DNA of 36,756 nucleotides from an uncultured Senegalimassilia sp. (lineage in GTDB: Bacteria; Actinomycetota; Coriobacteriia; Coriobacteriales; Eggerthellaceae): the NCBI RefSeq assembly GCF_934630535.1, contig NZ_CAKTVU010000018.1, forward strand, positions 1-36,756. Direction: 5' to 3'. Shown here piece by piece: positions 16,069 through 24,660 of this stretch. The notes beneath the pieces are model-generated. The model was not told the origin of the DNA. It was given only the letters and a program-made list of their open reading frames with translations, and searched no databases. The position numbers and the translations under genes were made by a program. The first letter of the stretch is position 1. Each line of letters starts with the position of its first letter.

Positions 16069-17954
16069 TCGACCACCTGGCCTTCAGCGTCGGTCGGGGA
16101 GGGGGAGGCGGTGCCGGCGCCGCCGCGGCCCGCGCCGCAGGTGGCGGCGATCATGTTCGCCAGGTCCCTCTCCGTGTACAGCTTCCCCTGCTCAAGGGGC
16201 CATCCGCCCGCGCGTAGCGCCTCCGCGAACGCCTGCGGCTCGGTGGTTCCCAGGCCCACTTCCTTGAGCTTGCGTGCATGCAGGAACAGGCGCTCGGGAG
16301 CGCCGACGCCAAGCAGCCGACCTTCGTTCATGACTGCCACGCGGTCGCACATGGCGGCAAGGTCGTCCATGCAGTGCGACACCATGACCACGGTGAGGCC
16401 CTGATCATGCAAGCGCGCGATCATCTGCAAGAACGAGCGCTTGCTGGCGGGGTCCAGGCCTGCCGCCGGCTCGTCGAGCACGAGCACCTGCGGGTCCATG
16501 GCAAGCACGCCGGCGAACGCCACGCGGCGCTGCTGGCCGCCCGAAAGCTCGAACGGGCTCTTCTCGGCAAGCTCGTCGAAGGAAAGCCCCACGCGCTCGA
16601 GCGAGCTGCGCACGAGCGCGTCCACCTCTTCGCCCGAAAGCCCCAGGTTGCGCGGCCCGAACGCCACGTCCTTGTACACGGTTTCGGCGAACAGCTGGTG
16701 CTCGGGATACTGGAACACCACGCCGATCGATCCTCGCACCTTCGACTCGGCGCCCTTCGAGGCAATGTCGACGCCATCGATGAGCACGCGACCCGAGGTG
16801 GGCTTCAAGATGCCGTTCATATGCTGGATGAGCGTCGATTTGCCGCTGCCGGTGTGCCCGGCCACGCCGAGGAACTCGCCGCGGCGCACCTGGAGCGAGA
16901 CATCGCGCACAGCCCATAGGCTGTCGGGGCTGTTGCCCCATTTCGCCTGGCGGGCTGCAGGCGCCTGCTTGCGCTTGCGCTGCTTCTTGGCCTCGGCGGC
17001 GTCGTAGGTGAAGCTGACGTCCTGGAACTCGATGAGCGCAGGAGCGTCGGCGTCGCCCTCGCAGGTGGGGAAGTCGACGTCGGCGTCGGTCGCGTCGGCC
17101 ACCCCTGCGTTCGCGTCGGCTGGGGTGCATATGCCGGCAGCTTCGCCGAGCGCCAGGACCTCGTGCGCCAGCTTCCCCGCATCCACGGTGGGCTGCACGG
17201 CCATGCCCGCATCGCGCAAATCCAGCGACAGACGGGCCGCAAACGGCACGTCAAGGTTCAGGTGCGCCAGCGCACGAGCCTGCACGAGCACCTCGTCGGG
17301 CGTCCCCTCGAGCGCCACGTGCCCGCGCTCCATGACCACCACGCGGTCGGCCTGCGCCGCCTCCTCCATATAATGCGTGATCATCACGATGGTCATCCCG
17401 CGTTCGTGCAGCTCGCGGCAGACGCGCATCAGGCCTGCTCGGCCGCGGGGGTCGAGCATGGCCGAAGCCTCGTCGAGCACGAGCACCGCAGGGTTCATGG
17501 CAAGCACGCCGGCGATGGCCACGCGTTGCTTCTGCCCGCCGGACAACGCGTGCGTCTCGTGGCGCTCGAAGCCCGAAAGCCCCACATCCTCAAGCGCCTG
17601 CGTCACGCGTTCGCGCAGCTCGTCGGTGGGGACGCCCAGGTTCTCGGGCCCGAAGGCCACGTCGTCTTCCACAAGCGAGGCCACCAGCTGGTCGTCGGGA
17701 TTTTGGAACACCATGCCCACCGTCTCGCGGATGCGGTACGTGTAGTCGGCGTCCGCGGTGGCCATGTCCTGCACTTTGACGCTGCCCTCGTCGGGGATGA
17801 GCAGGGCGTTCAGGTGCTTGGCCAGCGTTGACTTGCCGCTTCCGTTGCCGCCTAAGATGCACAGGAATTCGCCCTTGCGTACGTGCAGGCTCACGCCGTC
17901 AAGGGCGAAGTTCGCACCGTCGTAGGTGAAGCGGACGTTTTGAACATCTATCAT
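16065..17954 (-). CDS. ecfA: Fused double ATPase EcfA1A2 (riboflavin module)
   Basis: A 629-residue protein with two complete ABC ATPase domains in one chain, where most bacteria have separate EcfA1 and EcfA2. Domain 1 has Walker A GGNGSGKST (residues 35-43), Q-loop VFQNPDDQL, signature LSGGQKQRV and Walker B VLVLDEASAMLD. Domain 2 has GHTGSGKST near 367, VFQYPEHQL, LSGGQQRRV and VLVLDEPAAGLD. A linker of about 90 residues, with a basic KKQRKRKQ patch, joins them. Domain 1 has DEAS where most have DEPT. I chose the ATG at 17954, although its ribosome binding site is weak (GGAAGGA 15 bases away), because the domain begins there. It powers the EcfT-RibU importer. Confidence 0.94.
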   Translation of the reverse strand: MIDVQNVRFTYDGANFALDGVSLHVRKGEFLCILGGNGSGKSTLAKHLNALLIPDEGSVKVQDMATADADYTYRIRETVGMVFQNPDDQLVASLVEDDVAFGPENLGVPTDELRERVTQALEDVGLSGFERHETHALSGGQKQRVAIAGVLAMNPAVLVLDEASAMLDPRGRAGLMRVCRELHERGMTIVMITHYMEEAAQADRVVVMERGHVALEGTPDEVLVQARALAHLNLDVPFAARLSLDLRDAGMAVQPTVDAGKLAHEVLALGEAAGICTPADANAGVADATDADVDFPTCEGDADAPALIEFQDVSFTYDAAEAKKQRKRKQAPAARQAKWGNSPDSLWAVRDVSLQVRRGEFLGVAGHTGSGKSTLIQHMNGILKPTSGRVLIDGVDIASKGAESKVRGSIGVVFQYPEHQLFAETVYKDVAFGPRNLGLSGEEVDALVRSSLERVGLSFDELAEKSPFELSGGQQRRVAFAGVLAMDPQVLVLDEPAAGLDPASKRSFLQMIARLHDQGLTVVMVSHCMDDLAAMCDRVAVMNEGRLLGVGAPERLFLHARKLKEVGLGTTEPQAFAEALRAGGWPLEQGKLYTERDLANMIAATCGAGRGGAGTASPSPTDAEGQVVE

Positions 17955-18236
17955 GATTCGCTCTACGATCCTTCCGTGAATCGGCGAATTGCGTTGCGTT
18001 TTGCGGGGTGCGAACCGGATTCGGGGGCTAGCTTCAAGCGGGGCGGCCCGCTTCGGCCGGCGCAACCTGGGCCGCAACCCTTCAGGCGCTCGCCCTTGGG
18101 TGCCCTTCCCTATGAAAGTCGGCTCGCAGCGCCCGCTCCTTGTCTCCCGTTGTACGGTCCCGCCGGCAAGCGGGATGATCCTGCTTGCCGGCGGGACCGT
18201 GCCGCGCAGGGGCGGCACGGTTGGGAACGCGGTTGC
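17955..18236 (-). other. Hairpin-rich spacer between ribU and ecfA
   Basis: 282 bp with no gene. The main element is an inverted repeat of 18 perfect bp (18154-18171 with 18183-18200), extended to 22 bp inwards with a TGA loop. It overlaps an alternative 8-bp hairpin (18198-18205 with 18212-18219). A further AAGCGGG/CCCGCTT hairpin is at 18036-18052. No T tract follows on the minus strand, so they are not classical terminators; they may set the ratio of S component to shared module or protect mRNA ends. Confidence 0.5.
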
Positions 18237-18827
18237 CTAGCGGCCTTTGACCTGGTCCTTCTTCGGGGTGATCAGGTTGGAGACTGCCTTGTACACCAGC
18301 AGGGTCAGCGCGCTGTTCAGCACGGTCTTGATCAGGTTGAACGGAACGACGGCGGGGAGCATGAGCGGCATGATGACGTCGGCGCTGCCGTACCAGAACC
18401 ACACGCCGATGGTCAGGTTCGCGGCGACGGCGCCGACGGTGGCCACCACGCAGCCGACCAGCAGGCCGATGATGGCGCCGGCGAACGTGTGCTTGCGGGC
18501 GTAGATGGCGGCGGCGGGCACCACGAAGAACAGCGTGGCGCAGATGTTCATAAGGCCGCCGACCCATTCGCCCAGCATCAGGCTGTGGATGATGGCGGCG
18601 ACGACGCCCACGGCGAAGCCGGCGCCCGGGCCGAAGGCGAAGCCGCAGACCATGGCGGGCATGAGCGAGGGGTCGTAGGTCAGAAACGGCGCTGCGGGCA
18701 GGATGGGGATCTGCACGAACGACAGCAGCGCGGCGATGGCGCACATAAGGGCCATGGTGACCAGCTGGCGCGTCGACCAGCGGTTCGTGTTCTTAATGGG
18801 TGCATTTGCGGCGGTTGCCTGAGACAT
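18237..18827 (-). CDS. ribU: Riboflavin ECF transporter S component RibU
   Basis: A 196-residue membrane protein with about six TM helices that binds riboflavin (probably also FMN) for import. FLTYDPSLMPAMVCGFAFGPGAG (residues 48 onward, shown to the family pattern FLxxDxSxxP) is the RibU signature. The start at 18827 follows GAAGG; an upstream in-frame extension to 18998 runs through riboswitch leader and is not used. The FMN riboswitch and terminator directly upstream show control by the end product. The ATPase and EcfT genes follow on the same strand after a 282-bp spacer. Confidence 0.94.
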   Translation of the reverse strand: MSQATAANAPIKNTNRWSTRQLVTMALMCAIAALLSFVQIPILPAAPFLTYDPSLMPAMVCGFAFGPGAGFAVGVVAAIIHSLMLGEWVGGLMNICATLFFVVPAAAIYARKHTFAGAIIGLLVGCVVATVGAVAANLTIGVWFWYGSADVIMPLMLPAVVPFNLIKTVLNSALTLLVYKAVSNLITPKKDQVKGR

Positions 18828-18885
18828 GATTGAACCTTCTTCCCGCGAAGCCTTCTTCCCACGGGTTTTGCTCTCAAGCTTCGCG

Positions 18886-18928
18886 AAAAAGAGACAAGCC
18901 CGTATGAATTCCTTCCATACGGGCTTGT
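18886..18928 (-). terminator. Intrinsic terminator of the FMN riboswitch expression platform
   Basis: On the minus strand a 13-bp stem (ACAAGCCCGTATG and CATACGGGCTTGT) with a nine-base loop is followed by CTCTTTTT. It sits between aptamer and ribU, so FMN binding should cause early termination. Confidence 0.9.
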
Positions 18929-18983
18929 ATTCGCTCAACAACTTCCCGCTGGCCATGCGGCGCCGTGCGGTGCGTTTCGCGAA

Positions 18984-19160
18984 CTCTGCCTCTTCCATCC
19001 GGACTTTGACCGTTGGTCCTGGATTCGCACCAGGTCAACCTTGCGTGCATGCGGCTTGCCGCCGCTTGACGCACAGGGTCGCGGACTTCCGGCTTGGCTG
19101 CGGCTTGCTGCCGCGCGTATCCGGTTACCGCCAGTGAGGATTTCCACCTCGCCCTGAAAC
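18984..19160 (-). promoter_or_regulatory. FMN riboswitch (RFN element)
   Basis: Read on the minus strand, the conserved RFN blocks appear in order: GGGCGAGGTGGAAATCC, TCACTGGCGGTAA, GACCTGGTGCGAATCC, GGACCAACGGTCAAAG and TCCGGATGGAAGAGGCAGAG. This is a near-complete match to the FMN aptamer. It controls ribU and probably the downstream ECF genes and the PNPOx-like gene through the terminator at 18886-18928. Confidence 0.97.
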
Positions 19161-19415
19161 AGAATTCAATGGCATCTAGTTTAGCTGCGCCGGCATGGCT
19201 TCGCAACCGTTTGGGCTATGGATGTTTTCCGCGTTTTGGGGGCCGATATATGGCGAACGGTTATAGGAAATCGACGCGGAAGGGTTTGTTTCCCTACCGA
19301 AGCGCTACGCAATGCGCTTTTTCGCCGAGACTTCGGCGGTCTGCGGCGAACGCGGCTCTATAATAAGCCGTTCGCGTCCCTAAAGGGACTCATCTTTAAG
19401 GCTACGAGGTTTTGC
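19161..19415 (+). promoter_or_regulatory. Leader/promoter region of the AGCS operon
   Basis: A consensus TATAAT (19359-19364) is enclosed in an inverted repeat (GCGAACGCGGCT on the left, AGCCGTTCGCG on the right, with a two-base bulge), so a regulator there would block the promoter. Upstream, AAGCGC (19300-19305) pairs with GCGCTT (19314-19319) followed by T, a possible small terminator. Downstream, GTCCCT-AA-AGGGAC (19376-19389) is a perfect hairpin in the 5' UTR before the ribosome binding site ACGAGG. Confidence 0.5.
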
Positions 19416-20855
19416 ATGGACTACATCGAAGTGCTCGACAGCATAGACGCCGCCGTCTGGGGGCCGCCTATGATCATCTTGCTGCTGGGCTGCCACATCT
19501 ACACCACCATCCGCACCAAAGGCATCCAGCGCAAACTGCCGTTGGCCCTGAAGCTTTCCGTCACGAAGGACAACGGGGCGCAGGGCGACGTCAGCAACTT
19601 CGGCGCCATGGCAACCTCGCTCGCCTCCACGCTGGGAACGGGCTCGATCGTCGGCGTGGCCACGGCCGTGCTCTCCGGCGGGCCGGGTGCGGTGCTGTGG
19701 ATGTGGCTTACCGGCATCTTGGGCATGGCCACCAAATACACCGAGGTCTATGCCGCCATGAAATATCGCGTGAAGGACCGCCAAGGCCACATGATGGGCG
19801 GCGCCATGCACGTGTGGGAGCAGCGTTACAAGCGCCCCGACGGCACCGTGCCGTGGTGGGCGAAGTTCATGGCCATCTGGTTCGCGGTCATGGCGTGCTT
19901 CACCGTCTTCGGCGTCGGGTCGGCCGTGCAGACCAGCGCCATCACCTCGGTTGCGCAGGCGAACTTCGGCGTCGAGCCCTGGATCGTCGCCGCCATCGTG
20001 TGCGGCAGCGCCCTGCTCATCATCATGGGCGGCCTGGGCACCATCTCCAACATCTGCGAGAAGCTCGTGCCCATCATGGGCTTCGCGTACATTCTGGGCT
20101 GCGCCTATATCCTTGTGTGCAACTGGGCGTTTATCGGCGAGTCGTTCAGGTTGATCTTCGAATGCGCCTTCACCCCTCGCGCGGCCTTTGGCGGCGCGGT
20201 GGGCAGCGGCATCGTCGTGGCGCTGCAGTTCGGCTGCGCGCGCGGCCTGTTCTCCAACGAGGCGGGCCTGGGCACGGCTCCGCTCATTAGCGCCGCCGCC
20301 GAGTCGAAAAACCCCGCGCGCCAGGCGCTTGTGGCCATGACCGGCCCGTTTTGGTGCACGGTGGTCATCTGCTTTGTAACGGCCCTGGTCATCGTCTCGT
20401 CGTTGTGCGCGCACCCCACGCTCATCCAGGATGCCGGCGTCACCAACGGCGCCACGCTCGCCAACGCCGTGTTCGCCACCATCCCCTATGTGGGCGCGCC
20501 CATCCTCATGCTGGGCATCCTGTGCTTCGCCTATTCCACCATCATCGGCTGGAGCTACTACGGCGAGCGCGTCACCCTGTACCTGTTCGGCCGCCGTTGG
20601 GTGCCGCTGTACCTGGGCTTTTACATCTGCATGGGCTTTTTGGGCGGCGTGGGCGTCGGCGATGTTGCCTGGACGGCCACCGATATCTCCAACGCGCTCA
20701 TGGCGCTGCCTAACATCCTCATGGTGCTGCTGTGCGCCGGCATGGTGGGCAAGGAAACGCAGCATTACGTCTACGACGGCAACATCGACGAGGAGCTGCG
20801 CGTCGACATCCACGAGCTCCCCGAGAAAAGCGTGTTTACCCGCAAGAAGGCGTAA
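19416..20855 (+). CDS. Sodium:alanine/glycine symporter, AGCS family
   Basis: A 479-residue integral membrane protein importing alanine or glycine with Na+ (or H+). Family motifs are LPLALKLS, GDVSNFGAMATSLASTLGTG and GGPGAVLWMW in the N-terminal third, FSNEAGLGTAPLISAAAESKNPARQALVAMTGPF in the centre (a key signature, in two parts) and the C-terminal IIGWSYYGERV. About 11 TM segments and the length are normal. The ATG at 19416 follows ACGAGG; the frame runs further upstream through the leader. The stop overlaps the start of the next gene by one base (TAATG), linking it to two flavoproteins. Confidence 0.94.
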   Translation: MDYIEVLDSIDAAVWGPPMIILLLGCHIYTTIRTKGIQRKLPLALKLSVTKDNGAQGDVSNFGAMATSLASTLGTGSIVGVATAVLSGGPGAVLWMWLTGILGMATKYTEVYAAMKYRVKDRQGHMMGGAMHVWEQRYKRPDGTVPWWAKFMAIWFAVMACFTVFGVGSAVQTSAITSVAQANFGVEPWIVAAIVCGSALLIIMGGLGTISNICEKLVPIMGFAYILGCAYILVCNWAFIGESFRLIFECAFTPRAAFGGAVGSGIVVALQFGCARGLFSNEAGLGTAPLISAAAESKNPARQALVAMTGPFWCTVVICFVTALVIVSSLCAHPTLIQDAGVTNGATLANAVFATIPYVGAPILMLGILCFAYSTIIGWSYYGERVTLYLFGRRWVPLYLGFYICMGFLGGVGVGDVAWTATDISNALMALPNILMVLLCAGMVGKETQHYVYDGNIDEELRVDIHELPEKSVFTRKKA

Positions 20856-22213
20856 TGGAAACTATCGCAATCATAGGCGGCGGCGCATCGGGCCTGATGG
20901 CGGCTGTGGAAGCATCGCTTGCGCTGCGCCAGGCGGGCGCTTTAGCGCACGTGGCCCTGTTCGAGGCCGACCCCGAGCGCATCGGCCGCTCCATCCTGGC
21001 AACCGGCAACGGCCGTTGCAACATCTCCAATGCCTGCATCAGCGCTGACGCGTATCGCAATCAGGCTTTTGTGGAGCAGGCGCTCATACACCTGCAAAGC
21101 GTCTATATAGCGGAACGCGGTAAAACCAGCATGCGAACCCTTGAGGCGAACCCCGTGCTCGAGCGGTTCGCCGACATGGGCCTTGTGACGCGCGAAGAAT
21201 CCGAGGGCCGCTTGTACCCCATGGCGAACAAAGCCGCCAGCGTGCTGGACGTGCTGCGATCCACCGCTGCCGAGCTGGGTGTCGACGTGCAAACCGACAA
21301 GCGTGCCTTGCGCGTTGACGCGCCGGCTCCGGGCGGTGCGGGCTGCTTCAACATCCGCTTCGCCGACAAGACGATAGCGCATGCGGCGGCGGTCATTGTG
21401 GCCGTCGGCGGGCGCGCTGCAAGCAGCATCCAGCTTCCGAAGCCGCTGGCTTGCTCGGACCTGCTGCCCGTTCTGGGGCCTTTGCGCGTTGACGCGCAAA
21501 GCGCCAAGCTCACGCGGCAGCTCAACAACATCCGCGTGCGCGGGACCGTTCATCTTGAGCGCGGCGGGCGGCGCGTTGCAAGCGAACGCGGCGAGCTGCT
21601 GTTCCGCGACTACGGGGTCTCCGGCGTGGCGGTGTTCAACTTGTCGCGTTTTGCGCAGCCCGGCGATAACCTGGTCGTCGACTTCCTGCCCGACATCCCC
21701 TCGCAGAACATGGAGTGCTTCATGATGACGCGCCGTAAGCGGATGCGGAAGCTGACGGGCGGCGAACTTGCGCTTGATCGCTTCCTCGAGGGCCTGCTGC
21801 TGCCCGCGGTGTCCGCCGCAGCCCTGAGGCAAGCGGGTTTGCGTACCGGTGACCGGTTTACACAAGAGATGGTTCCCCAGCTTTGCGACATGCTCAAGGG
21901 TATGCGCCTGAAGGTCGAGGGCATTGGCGACGAACGTCAATGCCAGGTGCGCCGCGGCGGCTTTCCTGTGGAGCGGTTCAGCCCCGCTACCTGCGAAGCG
22001 CTTGACGTCCCGGGCCTGTTCGTCACGGGCGAGGCACTCGACGTCGACGCGCCCTGTGGTGGCTTCAACCTGCATTGGGCTTGGTCAAGCGGCATGCTCT
22101 CCGGCCGCGCCGCAGCTAATCGCATGTCGGGCGGGAAAAAAGCCCCGCGCGGCAAATCTCGCAACCAACGCGGCGGGGATGCTTCCCGAAACGCCCGTCA
22201 TCGCAACCGATAG
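20855..22213 (+). CDS. HI0933-family (YhiN-like) FAD-dependent oxidoreductase
   Basis: A 452-residue cytosolic flavoprotein. It begins with an FAD-binding Rossmann motif (IIGGGASGLMAA, residues 6-17), followed by the family signature SILATGNGRCNISNACI. Further signs are EGRLYPMANKAASVLDVL, FRDYGVSGVAVFNLSRF and the C-terminal GLFVTGEALDVDAPCGGFNLHWAWSSG region (cited in part) that closes over the FAD. The reaction of this family is not known. The start overlaps the AGCS stop by one base, and the COG2509 gene follows after 13 bp, so the three form one unit. The Arg/Lys/Asn-rich last 25 residues are probably disordered. Confidence 0.9.
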   Translation: METIAIIGGGASGLMAAVEASLALRQAGALAHVALFEADPERIGRSILATGNGRCNISNACISADAYRNQAFVEQALIHLQSVYIAERGKTSMRTLEANPVLERFADMGLVTREESEGRLYPMANKAASVLDVLRSTAAELGVDVQTDKRALRVDAPAPGGAGCFNIRFADKTIAHAAAVIVAVGGRAASSIQLPKPLACSDLLPVLGPLRVDAQSAKLTRQLNNIRVRGTVHLERGGRRVASERGELLFRDYGVSGVAVFNLSRFAQPGDNLVVDFLPDIPSQNMECFMMTRRKRMRKLTGGELALDRFLEGLLLPAVSAAALRQAGLRTGDRFTQEMVPQLCDMLKGMRLKVEGIGDERQCQVRRGGFPVERFSPATCEALDVPGLFVTGEALDVDAPCGGFNLHWAWSSGMLSGRAAANRMSGGKKAPRGKSRNQRGGDASRNARHRNR

Positions 22214-22226
22214 CCCGGAGGAAACC

Positions 22227-24023
22227 ATGCTCGAGATCTCAAACCTTGCCCTTCCGCTCGATGCCGGGCTTGAAGGCAAGCAAGCTGAAAAGCTCGTGCG
22301 CCGCGCCGCGGCCCGAGCGCTCAATATCCCGCCGAACGATATAACCGAAATCCGCCTGCTTAAACGCAGCGTCGACGCGCGCAAAAAGCACGACGTGCAC
22401 TTCGTGGCAACGCTCGGCGTGGAGCTGGCAGGCGGAACCAAGGCCGAAGCTGCGGCCGTCGAGGCCGCCGCGCACCGCAAAGGCGCCGCGAACGTGAAGG
22501 CTCATCGTCCCTACGAGCCGTTGCGGGTTCCGCAAGTCGGTGCAACGCCTCGGGCGCAGGACGAACCCCGACCCATCGTGGTGGGCACCGGCCCGGCCGG
22601 CTTGTTCTGCGCGCTCTACCTGGCGCGTGCCGGTTTGCGCCCGCTTGTGGTCGAGCGCGGTGCGGCGGTCGACGAGCGCATGGCGGCGGTCGATGCCTTC
22701 AACGCCGGCGATCCGCTCGATCCGCACACCAACATCCAGTACGGCGAAGGCGGGGCGGGGACGTTCTCGGACGGCAAACTCACCACGAACATCAAAAGCC
22801 CCTGGGCGCAGCACGTCCTGCACCTGTTCGTGGAAGCAGGTGCGCCCGAGGAGATTCTCTGGCAGGCAAAACCCCACATCGGCACCGATCTGCTCGTGGA
22901 CATCGTGCGCAACATCCGCAAGCAGATCGAGCAAGCCGGCGGCGAAGTCTGCTTCAACACTCAGCTCACCGCCCTGCATTTCGAAAACGGCCGCCTAGCC
23001 CAAGCCGAGATTACCAGCCTCCAACCCACCCCGGCACTTCCGCAGACGCTTCGGGGACGTAGCGCTAACTGTCCGGAACCCGCCCAAACCGAATCCGTCG
23101 CCGAGCTGGTCCCTGCAAGCCGCGTCGTGCTGGCGTGCGGCCATTCCGCCCGTGACACGTTCGAGCTCGTGCGCGATGCGGGCGTGCATATGGAGCAGAA
23201 GCCGTTCTCCGTGGGCGTGCGCATCGAGCATCCTCAGCAGCTCATCAACCGCTCGCAGTACGGCAAGGCCGCCGACCATCCGGCGCTTGGCGCCGCCGAC
23301 TACAAGCTGTCGATGCATCTGCGCCCGCAAAAAGGCGAAGAACAGGGCCGCGGCGTGTACACGTTCTGTATGTGCCCAGGTGGGGAAGTGGTGTGCGCCG
23401 CCAGCGAGCCGGAAGGCGTGGTGGTCAACGGCATGAGCCGCTTCGCGCGCGACGGCCGAAACGCCAACAGCGCGCTGCTGGTCGGCGTAGGCCCCGAGGA
23501 TTTCGACGGCGAAGACCCGCTTGCGGGCGTCAAGCTGCAGCGCGAGATGGAGCGGGCGGCCTACCGAACCGCCATCGCCGCCGGCGGCGAACCGTATCAG
23601 GCGCCCGCCCAAACCGTTGGCGACTTCCTGGCGCATCGCGCCGGCGGCCCGAGCAAGCAGGTGAAGCCCACCTACGCGCGCGGCGTCGCATGGTGCGACC
23701 TGCACGAGTGCCTTCCGCCGTTCGTGGCGCGCGCTATGGAGCAGGCGCTTCCGCAGCTTGACCGTCGCTTGCACGGTTTCGCCGATCCGCAGGCCGTGCT
23801 CACCGGCGTGGAAACCCGCAGCTCAAGCCCCGTGCGAATCGTGCGCGGCAAGAACATGCAGGCCTCCCTGGCGGCAGCGCCTGCTACCGCCGCCGCGCCC
23901 GAGCCCGAAACCGGCCTCTATCCTTGCGGCGAGGGTGCGGGCTATGCCGGCGGCATCATGTCCGCAGCTTGCGACGGCCTGCGCGTGGCAAGCGCCCTTG
24001 TGGAGAGCCTGCAACGCGAATAG
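22227..24023 (+). CDS. FAD-dependent dehydrogenase, COG2509 type
   Basis: A 598-residue cytosolic flavoprotein. A small N-terminal domain (1-100; LLKRSVDARKKHDVHFV) typical of this family is followed by the FAD-binding motif VVGTGPAGLFCALYLARAG near residue 118, then IQYGEGGAGTFSDGKLTT, SVGVRIEHPQ and the C-terminal FAD motif GEGAGYAGGIMSAACDGLRVA (in part). Family members are called NAD(FAD)-utilising dehydrogenases, without a proven substrate. GGAGGA at 22217-22222 fixes the start. About residues 265-290 (Pro/Thr/Gln-rich) look like a recent insert between two conserved strands. It is the last gene of the AGCS operon. Confidence 0.9.
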   Translation: MLEISNLALPLDAGLEGKQAEKLVRRAAARALNIPPNDITEIRLLKRSVDARKKHDVHFVATLGVELAGGTKAEAAAVEAAAHRKGAANVKAHRPYEPLRVPQVGATPRAQDEPRPIVVGTGPAGLFCALYLARAGLRPLVVERGAAVDERMAAVDAFNAGDPLDPHTNIQYGEGGAGTFSDGKLTTNIKSPWAQHVLHLFVEAGAPEEILWQAKPHIGTDLLVDIVRNIRKQIEQAGGEVCFNTQLTALHFENGRLAQAEITSLQPTPALPQTLRGRSANCPEPAQTESVAELVPASRVVLACGHSARDTFELVRDAGVHMEQKPFSVGVRIEHPQQLINRSQYGKAADHPALGAADYKLSMHLRPQKGEEQGRGVYTFCMCPGGEVVCAASEPEGVVVNGMSRFARDGRNANSALLVGVGPEDFDGEDPLAGVKLQREMERAAYRTAIAAGGEPYQAPAQTVGDFLAHRAGGPSKQVKPTYARGVAWCDLHECLPPFVARAMEQALPQLDRRLHGFADPQAVLTGVETRSSSPVRIVRGKNMQASLAAAPATAAAPEPETGLYPCGEGAGYAGGIMSAACDGLRVASALVESLQRE

Positions 24024-24067
24024 GAAAGCAGCCGCGAGAGCCAGCTCAAAAGCAACCGCCTATTCGC
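24016..24067. repeat. Inverted repeat spanning the ends of two convergent genes
   Basis: GCGAATAGG (24016-24024) and CCTATTCGC (24059-24067) are perfect inverted copies 34 bp apart and contain the stop codons of the COG2509 gene and the MGMT-family gene. It may form a long-loop hairpin in both transcripts. No T tract is present. Confidence 0.4.
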
Positions 24068-24476
24068 CCAGCTCAGCAGCCCAATCGAAATCGATCGGCG
24101 GCGCAGTCGGCTCCTCGGCCGCCGCGCCGCTGCTCGCGCCTTCGGCATCCCGGCCGTCCCACTGGCATGCCCGCATGTCGACGCGTCCGTCGTCCAAAAA
24201 CGTCACGCCTTCCGCGACAAGCCTCGCCCGTTGCTCGTCGGGCCCGCCGAACGCGAAACCCGGCGCAAGCGAGCCGTCCTTGAACACCACGCGGTGGCAA
24301 GGGATCCCCGTCTGAGCCGCGCAATCCCACGGGTCGGGGTTCCCGTGCATGGCATACCCGACGAACCGCGCCTTGCGAGGCTGTCCGATCAGCCGCGCGA
24401 TCTGCCCATACGCCGCAACCTTCCCACGTGGCACCCGCCGCACCGTCTCATACACCTTGTCGTTGAATTCGCCCAT
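24060..24476 (-). CDS. MGMT-family protein (methylated-DNA cysteine methyltransferase type)
   Basis: A 138-residue protein consisting of only the DNA-binding/active-site domain of O6-alkylguanine-DNA alkyltransferases. The acceptor cysteine is kept (Cys60 in IPCHRVV), unlike ATL proteins, which have Trp there. VRRVPRGKVAAYGQIARLIG and the arginine region RKARFVG are typical. The last 25 residues are acidic and Ala-rich. The start at 24476 follows GGGGG; an upstream in-frame extension has no homology. Without the N-terminal domain of Ogt/Ada it could be a true repair enzyme or a damage-recognition protein. It diverges from the B12-riboswitch operon. Confidence 0.88.
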   Translation of the reverse strand: MGEFNDKVYETVRRVPRGKVAAYGQIARLIGQPRKARFVGYAMHGNPDPWDCAAQTGIPCHRVVFKDGSLAPGFAFGGPDEQRARLVAEGVTFLDDGRVDMRACQWDGRDAEGASSGAAAEEPTAPPIDFDWAAELGE

Positions 24477-24629
24477 GTTCGGCCCCCGATCACATGCTGC
24501 GGCAACATCGTCTGCTTCCGCACAATTATAGGCAGGAAATCCGACAACTTGCGCAAATCCGCTATCTTGCAACCTCGCGAAATCTCTCAGGCCCCCTGTC
24601 GAAACCTCGGCTAATTCCCAGCTCAGACA

Positions 24630-24638
24630 TGGTAAAAT
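24630..24638 (+). promoter_or_regulatory. Extended -10 promoter of the riboswitch operon
   Basis: TGGTAAAAT is a good extended -10 element about 24 bp before the riboswitch P1 stem. No strong -35 element is needed or seen. Confidence 0.5.
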
Positions 24639-24660
24639 CACATGTTCGAAAAATTGGCAC

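Noticed and set aside
24060..24476. Alkyltransferase-like (ATL) protein
   Set aside because: The PCHRV acceptor cysteine is present, so it is kept as an MGMT-family protein.
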